Source: CAWCPR01 sp963797475 (GTDB lineage Bacteria; Chloroflexota; Anaerolineae; Anaerolineales; UBA4823). Taken from it: 64,000 nucleotides of DNA. Positions within the stretch are counted from its first letter, which is position 1, and each line of letters begins with the position of its first letter. Location: contig CAWCPR010000001.1 in assembly GCA_963797475.1 (NCBI GenBank), forward strand, positions 1,488,001 through 1,552,000, read 5' to 3'. Both the position numbers and the translations under genes were made by a program. The notes under the pieces were generated by a model. The model was not told where the DNA came from and did no database searches. It was given only the letters and a program-made list of their open reading frames with translations. Shown piece by piece: positions 29,130-38,255 of the stretch.

Positions 29130-30491
29130 CTACAAATGGAATTGTAAGTATTTTTTTGATTCCACCAACTTATAAATTCTGCGATATGCCGAATGCTGAA
29201 GCTCAATCAGGCGGGCAGCAGCGTCCAGCAAGCTGGGTCGTATTGTATCAGACGATCTCCATGCATCCTCGATGGCAATGGCAAATTTCTCGAAGTGCTT
29301 ATCCCCCTCCAGAAGTATTACTTGACAACCTGAACCAAACTCATCGCTTAACTCCGACAGCTTATTATAGTATTCAACTGAGTTCGCCACACCAACAACA
29401 GGTATGCCCTGCGCTAAGGCAAAGATCGCTCCGTGGTAAGTTCCAGAGACCATTAAACGACATTGACCTGCCTTTCTGATTGCATCCAATGGCGTGTCTA
29501 GTTTTTTCCAGCCAACTAAAGAATTTCGATATCCATCTGTTACATACTTTATGTGAGTTATGTCTGCCTCATGATAGGCGCTTGAAATCGCTACCGCTAT
29601 TAGTCGCGTTGAATGTTCCTGGGCGATCCGATGTAAAATATGACGGACATTCTCAAGTTGATGGGTACTTATTTGTGTATATGGAGCAACTCGTAAACTT
29701 ATTCCGATTCCATCTCCTGGCGTCTCAGGACGAGCATTATATGCCATTTCGAGAGCGTCATCACCTGTCATCATCATATGGTCAGGCGAAACCCCTAATG
29801 AGTTAAGTAATGGCTGCCCAAACCGCTGGTTCCGATAAAAAATATAATCCACAATTGGCAAGACCTGCTTAGCCCTGGCAATGAGTTCCAGATCCGCCAT
29901 TGGTCCTACACCTTGGCTTACCATAAAAACCGGAATGCTTAAAGAGACCGCTGTTTCTATTCTTTCAAAAAGCTCAGGCAATATCTCCTTATCGGAATCG
30001 CACATATATCCACCCCCAGTAGTAATATAGAAATCGTAACCTTTTAAATTACTAATAAATTCAGGCGATCCTTGAAAAGTATCTGTAGGGTTTGGAACGG
30101 GGACCGTTGCATTACTAAAATCGATTTCCAGATTTTGGTCTCGGTCGTTTTTCCTAAACCAGGATAAAACCGACAAGCGAATATTGTCAGACTTAAACAA
30201 CAGGCCTGTTCGAAAGTACAACGCTTCACGTAATTCAAACAAGAAGTGCCATAGAAATTTCGGCATTACCTTGTGTAATAAATCAAACTTGCTCTCCACC
30301 TGATGTAAATTATGTGGATTTACCGGGTTTGTACCAGGAAAGTAGATTTTACAAAAGTGTGGTGAGATTGATATTACATCAAATGATGCCATTGGCCAAA
30401 ATGTTCTTAACCTGTTTAGGGCAGCTTCTAATAAAGCATTATTTCCCTTATTTCTATGGTCATGAAATGCTTGATCTAGAAGGATCCGCAT
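29130..30491 (-). CDS. Polysaccharide pyruvyl transferase family protein (cassette 3)
   Basis: This 453-residue member of the family has MRILLDQAFHDHRNKGNNA at the start, TGDDALEMAYNAR in the middle and GTYHGAIFALAQGIPVVGVAN in the C-terminal lobe. It is the most divergent of the three in the central linker (about 110-150). It is first in transcription order among the three cassettes, following the interrupted GT2 at 30623-31624. Cytoplasmic, with no signal peptide. Confidence 0.87.
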   Translation of the reverse strand: MRILLDQAFHDHRNKGNNALLEAALNRLRTFWPMASFDVISISPHFCKIYFPGTNPVNPHNLHQVESKFDLLHKVMPKFLWHFLFELREALYFRTGLLFKSDNIRLSVLSWFRKNDRDQNLEIDFSNATVPVPNPTDTFQGSPEFISNLKGYDFYITTGGGYMCDSDKEILPELFERIETAVSLSIPVFMVSQGVGPMADLELIARAKQVLPIVDYIFYRNQRFGQPLLNSLGVSPDHMMMTGDDALEMAYNARPETPGDGIGISLRVAPYTQISTHQLENVRHILHRIAQEHSTRLIAVAISSAYHEADITHIKYVTDGYRNSLVGWKKLDTPLDAIRKAGQCRLMVSGTYHGAIFALAQGIPVVGVANSVEYYNKLSELSDEFGSGCQVILLEGDKHFEKFAIAIEDAWRSSDTIRPSLLDAAARLIELQHSAYRRIYKLVESKKYLQFHL

Positions 30492-30622
30492 AATTTGAGA
30501 TTCTGATCAGTTCTTCTGATTAATGAATATGTCTCGAAAGCTCATAAAAGAAGTCGAAAACGGAGATGCCGAAGTCGATCTCTAGCAGAGTTTCCAGGTA
30601 AATTTCACAAAGAATCCTATCC

Positions 30623-31624
30623 TTACTTCGTGCGCCTTTTATGAAGCTTCGATAACAATAATATGCTGAAAGTAGCAATTCCGATAGCAACCGGGAATAG
30701 GAAATTTCCCTTCGGAACATCGGTTTGCCTGATCTCACCTAACGGCTGAACATGTGAGCGCAAGCCCTCCCAGAATTCTGGTGAGAAGACAAATGGAATG
30801 CCAAAAATTCCAAGCGAAACCAATCGACTGAAAGACGTAAAAATATTTTTATGTTTTAGATTCCAAACCGCCGAAGCCAGATATGCCCGGCTGACACGCC
30901 CGTGTAAGTAACCACTACGATTAGAAAGATCCCATAAGCGAGCAAAAACACCTGGTTGATTTAATACCTTTTCCCGACCTTCTCGATCGAACTCGGGCAG
31001 TCTCGCCCAGTTTGTGCTACTTTTGATCTGACCCACACGGATCTGAGTGATCAAAGCAGGTGTTTTGGCTACTTCTCCCAACAAAGATATTCTTCTTCCT
31101 AAATCTCGGTCTTGGGCAGCGGTAAAATACACGTCAAACTCACCTGCACGATAGAATTCTTTCGCACGCAGTAATGACGCTTGAAATGGTATTGCCTCCC
31201 CTGCCAACAAAAGCGCAGAAACATTGCCGGCGAGATCAGGGTGAAATTCATCAATGATTTTGTAATCATTGTCCACCACTTGATAAGAACCATATAGCCA
31301 CGCAGCATTTGTATTCTCGGCAAGCTCCCAAAACGCCTGCAGCGCACCTGGAAGCATAATATCGTCATCATCCAGGAAATATAAATACTCTCCCCTCGCT
31401 ATAGCCGCACCGGTATTTCGGGCTACAGACCTCTCCCTTTTTTAAGTCGTAATGATCCGGACGTTATTAGAATGCTGCCAATCCATATCAGGTAGAGGTT
31501 CACCGGAGTTGTTAACAACAATTACCTCGAATTCGTTTTGATTGAACACCTGGTTCAAGACGCTGCAAACTGACCGAGATAATGTAGATCGATTTATTGT
31601 GGGAATCACGGCAGAACAAAACAT
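30623..31624 (-). pseudogene. GT2 family glycosyltransferase interrupted by an in-frame TAA
   Basis: The N-terminal piece (31442-31624) reads SAVIPTINRSTLSRSVCSVL and ends IITT-stop. The frame then continues without a shift as KRERSVARNTGAAIARGEYL, the expected next block, with the acidic motif FLDDDDIMLPG. So one TAA at 31442-31444 splits an otherwise intact 333-residue GT2 with a C-terminal membrane segment (FLFPVAIGIATFSILLLSKL). The downstream part could at best restart inside the domain and would lack the nucleotide-binding strand. Either a nonsense mutation or a base error; position and frame are clear. Confidence 0.82.
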
Positions 31625-31628
31625 AAAA

Positions 31629-32786
31629 TCATGCGTTGAGTGCCTGCTTATATGCCTCGATTGTTTCTCTGGCGCATTTTTTCCACGAAAAGCAGGCAGC
31701 TCGTTCCGCTCCTTTCTGAATCAGATTCTTCCGAATATCGTCATCACATAAAACAAGTGAGATTTTACTGGCCAAACCCTCGATATCCGCTGCATCAACT
31801 AATAGAGCCGCATCACCAACGATCTCGGGAATTGAAGAATTAGCTCCTGCGATAACAGGCGCTCCACATGACATGGCCTCCAGCGGCGGCAGTCCAAAGC
31901 CTTCAAAGAGCGATGGGAAAACAAACAGGGAGCAAGCATTATATAGGATGACGAGGTCTTCAGTCGGAACACGTTCAACGAAGTGTACCTGTCCAACCAA
32001 TCCCGATTTTTCGACTTGATGGACGATCTTTTCTTCTAACAATTGATGGGTCCAGACAATTACAAGATGATGCTTTTCTCGAATTGTGGCTGATAGCCTT
32101 GAATAAGCCTCGACTAAAGTAACGATGTTCTTTCTCGGATCCGCCGAGCCGATCGCTAAAATAAAATCATGTGGAAGATGATATCGTTCGAGTGTCGGAT
32201 TAATTGGTTCAAGATCACCAAACCGCCGAAATTGACATCCAGCCGCCTCATACGTGACAATTATTCTTTCAGAAGGAATCCCCAAATTTTGGAGGATACT
32301 TTCTTTCGAGGCTTGAGAAACTGTGATAACGACCGCCGCTCTGCGCGCCGCGTATTCGGGCATGGTTTGATAGTACCTTCGCATCAGGCTACGTTGATCG
32401 GGAGCCGGCATTCCTTGGGATAACTTTCTTGAAAAAAACCAGATCATATCATGTATCGTTACTACCGAAGGGCAGCTCAATCGAAGCGGCGCAGTCAAGC
32501 TAGGTGAATGAAGCAAATCCGGATTGTCAAATTTCGTCCGTACAGGTAAGCCAATTTGCTCTCGCCAGGGCATCCCTAATAATTGCAGGTCTCCTCTAAC
32601 AATTCGGTAAGTGAAATTCTCTTGATCTGGGAGCCTCGCTCTACCGTTAGGAGGCCGGTCGAGATATAATATATACTCATTTTCAGCGTCAACCTCAGCT
32701 AATGCCGATATCAGATTCTCGCTGTATGTCTTGAACCCCCCGGGTTGCGGATAAGTCAAAAAACGGGCGTCTATTCCTATTCTCAT
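31629..32786 (-). CDS. GT4 family glycosyltransferase
   Basis: This 385-residue GT-B enzyme has the N-terminal MRIGIDARFLTYPQPGGFKTY, typical of mannosyl- and rhamnosyltransferase-like GT4 proteins. The C-terminal domain has FILAIGSADPRKNIVTLVEAY and the donor-binding EX7E motif in FPSLFEGFGLPPLEAMSCGAPVI (about 290-312). It stops four bases before the interrupted GT2 start. It acts on the cytoplasmic face of the membrane during repeat-unit or chain assembly. Donor unknown. Confidence 0.9.
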   Translation of the reverse strand: MRIGIDARFLTYPQPGGFKTYSENLISALAEVDAENEYILYLDRPPNGRARLPDQENFTYRIVRGDLQLLGMPWREQIGLPVRTKFDNPDLLHSPSLTAPLRLSCPSVVTIHDMIWFFSRKLSQGMPAPDQRSLMRRYYQTMPEYAARRAAVVITVSQASKESILQNLGIPSERIIVTYEAAGCQFRRFGDLEPINPTLERYHLPHDFILAIGSADPRKNIVTLVEAYSRLSATIREKHHLVIVWTHQLLEEKIVHQVEKSGLVGQVHFVERVPTEDLVILYNACSLFVFPSLFEGFGLPPLEAMSCGAPVIAGANSSIPEIVGDAALLVDAADIEGLASKISLVLCDDDIRKNLIQKGAERAACFSWKKCARETIEAYKQALNA

Positions 32787-32868
32787 AAGACCTTTGTTCT
32801 CAGGCCTTCCCTAAAATTTTAATTAAATGATAACCATCCAGTAAACTCTAACCATCAACCCCTAGATT

Positions 32869-33828
32869 TCATTCTAATTTCCAGCACAGGGATATGACTT
32901 CCAGGTTAGATTGCAACTCCTTGGCTGCTTGATTTCGGTGAGAAGGGGAAACCCAAGTCATTCCCCAAACCAGGATCTTAGCCAGGGTCAATCCCCCCAA
33001 CATTACTCTCAGTACTCCCTCCCGAACAGGACCGTAATTCTTTCGGTAAAACAACATCTTACCCCGGTAAACCATCTTTCGCCGCCGCCAGTGGTCCATG
33101 CTGCGGCCTCCAAAATGGATTGTCGTCGCTTGAGGGATAAAGTAGACGGGCCAACCTGCTTTTTTCATGCGGTATTGCAAATCGGCTTCATCTCCATAAA
33201 TGAAATAATCCTCATCGAGCAATCCTACCCGATCCAGGACGCTACGGCGAAGAAGCAAGCAAGCAGAACCAAGCCAATCCATTTGCTTTTCTTCATTGAA
33301 ATCTTTGTGTTTATTGTACCTGGGCAACAGGAAAGCTCCCAGGCGTGTAGCAATAAAAAATTCCTCAAGCAGAGATGGGAAATAAGAGCCAGCCGCCTGA
33401 AGTGAACCATCTGAGTTTAAAAGCTTTCCCCCAACCGCGCCGGCATTAGGGTGAGTATCCAGAAATTCAACCATTGCATCGAGGGATGGTCCATTCACAA
33501 GCGTATCGTTGTTCAAAAGCAGAACGTAGCGTCCATTGGTCGCCTCAATCCCCTGGTTGCTGGCGCGACCTAATCCAACATTATGATCGTTTTGGATGAT
33601 TTTGACTTCCGGAAACTTTTCCCGTAACATTTCCTGGCTGCCGTCTGATGAGTCATTATCTGTTACAACGATATCGAAACTGCTGCGTAACCCGCCTTCA
33701 TAAAGCGATTTCAAGCACGGCTCCAGATAATTCTTATTGTTCCAACAAACCAGGACAATAGACATATCCGGTACACTTTCAGTCATTGAGGTTTTGGCGA
33801 CAGTGGTCGGCGCGGACTGTATATCCAT
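32869..33828 (-). CDS. GT2 family glycosyltransferase (rhamnosyltransferase-like)
   Basis: This 319-residue protein has MSIVLVCWNNKNYLEPCLKS, VTDNDSSDGSQEML, LLNNDTLV (the DXD-equivalent) and GEDADLQYR-like GDEADLQYRMKKAGW, the pattern of WcaA/RfbN-type rhamnosyltransferases. The C-terminus has an amphipathic helical region (LRVMLGGLTLAKILVWGM) likely lying on the membrane. It starts four bases after the nucleotidyltransferase stop. Acceptor and donor are not readable from sequence. Confidence 0.88.
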   Translation of the reverse strand: MDIQSAPTTVAKTSMTESVPDMSIVLVCWNNKNYLEPCLKSLYEGGLRSSFDIVVTDNDSSDGSQEMLREKFPEVKIIQNDHNVGLGRASNQGIEATNGRYVLLLNNDTLVNGPSLDAMVEFLDTHPNAGAVGGKLLNSDGSLQAAGSYFPSLLEEFFIATRLGAFLLPRYNKHKDFNEEKQMDWLGSACLLLRRSVLDRVGLLDEDYFIYGDEADLQYRMKKAGWPVYFIPQATTIHFGGRSMDHWRRRKMVYRGKMLFYRKNYGPVREGVLRVMLGGLTLAKILVWGMTWVSPSHRNQAAKELQSNLEVISLCWKLE

Positions 33829-33832
33829 TCTT

Positions 33833-34585
33833 TCATTCCTCTCTGTAGCGATGGTCTAATTCCATGATTTCCTCATACGTTCCCAGGTCGATGTAAACCC
33901 CATCCGTAATCTGGACCCCGCGAAAGCGAAATCCATCCTTAATCGCATTATTCATGATCCTGGCAAAATCAGAAATCCCGGCGTTCTGCACACAGTCGTG
34001 CAGGTATTCGTTAAACTTCGACCGCCAGATAATACAACCCCACATCTCTTTAAGATCTGTTTTACGGGGTTTATCGACAACTTCTATGACCTTCTGGTCC
34101 GAGTCCATTCGCACCATCCCGAATTTCTCGGGGTGGTCCGTAGGAAATAATACCAGGATAACATCATCTTCGGGTGCCGACGCCTGGTTTGCCCGCTTAA
34201 AAACGTCCCCAGGCTGCATGATCGTATCGGCCATACCGAAGAAGACTGTCTTACCCTGAGTCAAATGATAAGCCGAATCCAAAGCATGGGCCAGGCCCGG
34301 AGAAGTGGAGGTATCGGATCCGTTGTCCGTCTCCTGAACGACATAACTTATGCTGCAATCAAAACGATGCCCATTTCCGAAGTAACCGATTAATTGGTGT
34401 TTGGTTTCATTAACCACAAAAACAACGTGACGCAAACCGGCATCGGTTAAATTGCTTAGAACGAATTGAGCAATCGGCTTATAGTGATTGTTGCGAATGA
34501 CAGGATATAACTCCTTAGGATAGGGCAGACCCAATCGTACCCCTTTGCCTGCTGCGGGGACAAGTCCGATCAATTCTTCAGGCAT
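33833..34585 (-). CDS. Sugar-1-phosphate nucleotidyltransferase
   Basis: This 250-residue nucleotidyltransferase has GLVPAAGKGVRLGLPYPKELYPV as its signature loop, FFGMADTIMQP with the metal-binding Asp, and EVVDKP. It is shorter than GalU and RmlA and lacks a C-terminal beta-helix. AAGGAG sits at good spacing before the ATG. Candidate products are dTDP-, UDP- or GDP-sugars; since HddC is otherwise missing from the heptose set at the right end, activation of heptose-1-phosphate is one option, but the sequence alone does not show it. Confidence 0.82.
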   Translation of the reverse strand: MPEELIGLVPAAGKGVRLGLPYPKELYPVIRNNHYKPIAQFVLSNLTDAGLRHVVFVVNETKHQLIGYFGNGHRFDCSISYVVQETDNGSDTSTSPGLAHALDSAYHLTQGKTVFFGMADTIMQPGDVFKRANQASAPEDDVILVLFPTDHPEKFGMVRMDSDQKVIEVVDKPRKTDLKEMWGCIIWRSKFNEYLHDCVQNAGISDFARIMNNAIKDGFRFRGVQITDGVYIDLGTYEEIMELDHRYREE

Positions 34586-34620
34586 AATAAACTCCTTGTA
34601 TTAATAAAAAATCAGCGGGT

Positions 34621-34680
34621 GTCCCGGTTTGGTGAGGTGCAGTACCGTACTGCGCCAACCACCGGTCTATAGCCTGGGAC
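34621..34680. repeat. Nested inverted repeat in an intergenic gap
   Basis: GGTGCAGTAC and GTACTGCGCC around 34636-34656 pair with one G-U and a one-base centre. Flanking CCGGT (34624-34628) pairs with ACCGG (34661-34665), and GTCCC (34621-34625) can pair with GGGAC (34676-34680). It fills most of the 112-bp gap before the nucleotidyltransferase. No T tract follows the stem directly, so it is not a simple terminator; an extragenic palindrome or a structured leader are possible. Confidence 0.6.
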
Positions 34681-34697
34681 GAAGCGTACAAAGCGCT

Positions 34698-36098
34698 TTA
34701 TACTAATTGCGAATTTCGACGAACAATCTGTTCTACAGCTACCAGACCGCCCATGAAAATCCAGGCCAGAATACTGGCCCGAAAACCAGTTAAGCCAATG
34801 TTATAAACGAAAGGCAGGACCCAATCCACCAGTCCTGCTGCGGCTAGCGTTCCGGCTACTCCGCCGATCACTGCATAGACATAGGCCTTTGCAAATCCAT
34901 CAGGGGCTCTGTCACGCAACGACCAGCCGAGGTAAAAAGTTTGCAAGAACAACCACAGAAAACTGCCCAGCCCCAACAACCCGGTTTCTGCAATAAGGTC
35001 GACAAATTGGCTGTGAGAATTAAACACTACTGCATACCCTCGGATTGGAAACAATGGCGTGTACCAGTAATAATTGGCAAATCCCAAACCTAAAATTGGG
35101 TCCGCCTTTGCAATTTGGACCACAATCGCCCAGGCATCCAACCGAGTTCCCCATGAATATTCATCTGAGCCTATCGTCCGGTTGATCAAAATAAAAGCCG
35201 GGATCAGCGCAAGCGGTGAAAGGATCAACGCCAATCGCCAATAACGAATCGCAAGAATCGCGGCTACGGCTGCCAGCGGTGGGACCCAACCCGATTTCCA
35301 ATCGTAAGCCTGGACAATCGCCACGTAAAACGTCAGCACAACGATTCCGATAAGAAGCAATCTTAGGGGAACGCGCAAGCTCCGATTAAACAGAGCCTGA
35401 GCAAATGCCAACGCTGCCAACCAAGTCCAAAAAAGGGCCCCGGCAGTAAAACCGATATGATAAATACGGTCGATAACACCTAAATCAAGGAAACGACCGA
35501 TAACATAAAATCCGCCAATCCCGATAAAAATCCAGGTCAACAACTGAAGAGAGCGCAAATCCTTTACGATATTGGCAACGAGAAGAAACGCGCCTAATGA
35601 AAGAAAGAATATCGTAAAACCACCCAGTTGAGCAGTTAGAGGCGCCTGCCGGGCGAAAACAAACCAGGGGATTTGTCCGATAATGAATGCCAGAATAGAT
35701 ACGATCATGAAAACGAATAGAGGTAAGAATGTGCGAGAAGGGACAATCTTTAATTTCTTTTGTCTTACAATCATATCTAGAAGCCAGAGAACTAAAGCCA
35801 AACCTATCCCGATAATCGAGGCATTGAAGCCGCTGAGACCAGATATAGGCACAAAGGCACCAGCGAAAATGACAAAGATAACCCCTAAAATCAGCCAGCG
35901 CATCAAGATAATTAATAAGAGTGATCCAATCAGTAAAAGCACCAATAAACCCGGTAATCGGTTTCCAATGGTAGCGTGCGGCACCATAAAAGCGCAGAAC
36001 ATCAGCACTGAGCTGATGATAGCGTATCGTAACAATTGGGTTTTATTCTCCTCGAACCAGCGATTTGCAGGTTTGAGTAAAGTTTTAAAAGTAGTCAT
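34698..36098 (-). CDS. O-antigen ligase/polymerase family membrane protein
   Basis: This 466-residue integral membrane protein has about 12 hydrophobic segments. The Wzy_C-type loop sits near 330-390: GTRLDAWAIVVQIAKADPILGLG, then NSHSQFVDLIAETGLLGLG, matching the H-x-x-L-x-E-x-G pattern of WaaL/Wzy ligases and polymerases. Such proteins join undecaprenyl-linked glycans to an acceptor or polymerise repeat units outside the membrane. In a cluster that also has an ABC exporter (which moves finished chains), a ligase or chain-attachment function is more likely than classical Wzy polymerisation. No wzx flippase is in the window. Confidence 0.85.
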   Translation of the reverse strand: MTTFKTLLKPANRWFEENKTQLLRYAIISSVLMFCAFMVPHATIGNRLPGLLVLLLIGSLLLIILMRWLILGVIFVIFAGAFVPISGLSGFNASIIGIGLALVLWLLDMIVRQKKLKIVPSRTFLPLFVFMIVSILAFIIGQIPWFVFARQAPLTAQLGGFTIFFLSLGAFLLVANIVKDLRSLQLLTWIFIGIGGFYVIGRFLDLGVIDRIYHIGFTAGALFWTWLAALAFAQALFNRSLRVPLRLLLIGIVVLTFYVAIVQAYDWKSGWVPPLAAVAAILAIRYWRLALILSPLALIPAFILINRTIGSDEYSWGTRLDAWAIVVQIAKADPILGLGFANYYWYTPLFPIRGYAVVFNSHSQFVDLIAETGLLGLGSFLWLFLQTFYLGWSLRDRAPDGFAKAYVYAVIGGVAGTLAAAGLVDWVLPFVYNIGLTGFRASILAWIFMGGLVAVEQIVRRNSQLV

Positions 36099-36146
36099 TG
36101 GAATTTAAATATCGATAAATACGATGAATCGAAATTGATCTAAACA

Positions 36147-37325
36147 TCAGACCGAATGGAACCTCTCAACCGTGTCTAAAAAGCATGGCAGTACAACCTG
36201 CCAATCGTACTTCTCCCGGACGCGTTGATATGCACGTACGGAGATTTGCTCGCGCAATTTCTGATCTTTCAAAATCTTCACAACAGCTTCGGCATATGTT
36301 TCCGGCGAATCTGCGATCAGCAAGTGTTTTCCATCCTGCACATCCAACCCCTCGGCCCCTTTCGTCGTGGATACTACTGGCGTCCCCAGGGCCATCGCCT
36401 CCAAAATTTTCAGGCGTGTTCCGCCGCCCACCCGGATGGGAACCAGGCTGACCCAGGCCGACTTTATTAGGGAGCGCACATCCTCGACAAATCCAGTCCG
36501 GATCACATTTCTGGCAGGAGGCAAAGGTAAACCGGCATGATCCCCGGTGATGATCAACCGAACAGCAGGTATCTGAGATTGAATGCAAGGATATACATCC
36601 TGCAAAAACCAGACCATCGCATCGTAATTAGCGGAAAAACGAAACGACCCGGTAAAGATCAGCGTATCGGGCTGAGGGGCGAGTCGAATGCCCTCATATG
36701 CGGCTAAATCGACGCAGTTTGGGATCACCACGACATTTTTAAAGCCAGGAATGACTTCGGCAAGAAGACGCTTCTCGCGCTCGGAAACAACTGTGCAAGC
36801 CTCGAAATCATCCAGAACCCGGCTCACATAACTGCGGTGCTTGCTCCAAGTGAGGCCGCGTCGAAATCGCTGTACGGGGGTGGTTGCATGCTTATAGCTT
36901 TCATAAGGAACAGCAACCTCCACCTCTTCCAAAAGTGCGGGGATGCCGCGGAAATACCGGCTGTAACCTGCGGCGCCCATTTGAGAGGCAATGACCAGGT
37001 CGAAGCTTTCGTTTTGGAGAGTCTCTTGTATTTGCTGTGCCATCTCAGGCGAAAAGGTGTCTTTCACCGAGCGAGGCAGCGGGCTGAAGAAGCCTAAACT
37101 GGCTTGCAAACTGGTGGGATTAAAAGCTTTCCTGGGAACGGCAATCACCTTTTCGCAAATCGCTTGCAATTCAGGTACTCTCGGATCGGTTTCCGGCCTG
37201 TCGGTGAAGGACAGCAAGGTGATCTGGTGGCGCCGCGCCAGACCAAGCAGCAAGTTATAAATGCGAATTTTTGAGCCGTTATCTGTTGGATACGGAAACC
37301 AGCTCGAGAGGAATAAGATTTTCAT
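36147..37325 (-). CDS. GT4 family glycosyltransferase
   Basis: This 392-residue GT-B enzyme starts MKILFLSSWFPYPTDNGSKIR, as in the sugar transferase group related to PEP-CTERM/exosortase GTs. LIFTGSFRFSANYDAMVWFL begins the C-terminal domain, and VPIRVGGGTRLKILEAMALGTPVV holds the donor-binding Glu motif. Its product would act on the cytoplasmic membrane face. It lies 20 bases downstream of a GT2 gene and 48 bases upstream of the ligase. Confidence 0.9.
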   Translation of the reverse strand: MKILFLSSWFPYPTDNGSKIRIYNLLLGLARRHQITLLSFTDRPETDPRVPELQAICEKVIAVPRKAFNPTSLQASLGFFSPLPRSVKDTFSPEMAQQIQETLQNESFDLVIASQMGAAGYSRYFRGIPALLEEVEVAVPYESYKHATTPVQRFRRGLTWSKHRSYVSRVLDDFEACTVVSEREKRLLAEVIPGFKNVVVIPNCVDLAAYEGIRLAPQPDTLIFTGSFRFSANYDAMVWFLQDVYPCIQSQIPAVRLIITGDHAGLPLPPARNVIRTGFVEDVRSLIKSAWVSLVPIRVGGGTRLKILEAMALGTPVVSTTKGAEGLDVQDGKHLLIADSPETYAEAVVKILKDQKLREQISVRAYQRVREKYDWQVVLPCFLDTVERFHSV

Positions 37326-37344
37326 GGAGTGAAAGGCGGCTGGC

Positions 37345-38247
37345 CTAAGCCGGCATCTGTCCCCAACGACGGTGAAGAAAATCCATCATTCCACGCCACA
37401 TGGCATTGCGATGCTCGTGCATCGAGCGCCATTTCGGCCTCAAAGACCAACTGGTCAGGGTGCGCAGAATTTGAATCCAGGCGACAATCCAGGCTTGCAA
37501 CGGAGCGTGATGTTTGGCCAGCATCAAAAGCCGGTTGCGAGTGCTGTAATAGGTCACGGAAGGCTTTGGCCGGTAATCTCTTTGGACGCCTTTGTGCCAG
37601 ATTTTAGCTTCCGGTACATGCACGATCCGCCATCCAGCCTTGCCCGCCCGCAAGCACCATTCCGTCTCTTCCCAATAATAGAAAAATCGCTCGTCGATCT
37701 TTCCAATTTGCTCGATGACCTCCCGCCGGACCATGATCGCGCAGCCTGAAATCCATTCAACGGGATGAGCGCTGGAGAATTGTCCCTTATCGGGCTCGTT
37801 TTTCGCCAAATGGATGCTCTCCCAATATGGGCCAAATATCCCACCCGCAGATTGGATAACTTCTGGCTCGTCATGGTGATACACCATCGGACCGAGGATG
37901 CCAATTTTAGGGTCGCTTTCGCCAACTTTGACCAGATTAGAAAGGCATTCCGGATCCAGGACGGTATCCTCATTCAACACAAAAACCCAATCGGCTCCTT
38001 CTTCCAAAGCGGCCTGGATGCCAACATTGTTATTGCCGGCGTAGCCAAGGTTTTCCTCTAGCTGGATGATTTGAACCCCTGGAAAAGAGGACCGGATCGC
38101 CTCAGGCGACCCATCTGCGGAGTGGTTATCCAGGACAATAATCTTGTGATTTGGATAATTGCTTTGCCGCAGAGACGCCAGGCATTCCAGGGTATCTTGA
38201 CGGCGATTGGTGTTCAAAATGACGGTTACCACTAAGGGTTTTGACAT
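37345..38247 (-). CDS. GT2 family glycosyltransferase (rhamnosyltransferase-like)
   Basis: This 300-residue protein has VVTVILNTNRRQDTLECLASL, IIVLDNHSADGSPEAI, the LNEDTVLDPECL acidic motif and WEETEWCLRAGKAGW, the pattern of WcaA-like rhamnosyl- and related transferases. Paired with the GT4 downstream. It begins 9 bases after the SDR gene stop. Confidence 0.88.
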   Translation of the reverse strand: MSKPLVVTVILNTNRRQDTLECLASLRQSNYPNHKIIVLDNHSADGSPEAIRSSFPGVQIIQLEENLGYAGNNNVGIQAALEEGADWVFVLNEDTVLDPECLSNLVKVGESDPKIGILGPMVYHHDEPEVIQSAGGIFGPYWESIHLAKNEPDKGQFSSAHPVEWISGCAIMVRREVIEQIGKIDERFFYYWEETEWCLRAGKAGWRIVHVPEAKIWHKGVQRDYRPKPSVTYYSTRNRLLMLAKHHAPLQAWIVAWIQILRTLTSWSLRPKWRSMHEHRNAMWRGMMDFLHRRWGQMPA

Positions 38248-38255
38248 ATTGGGTG

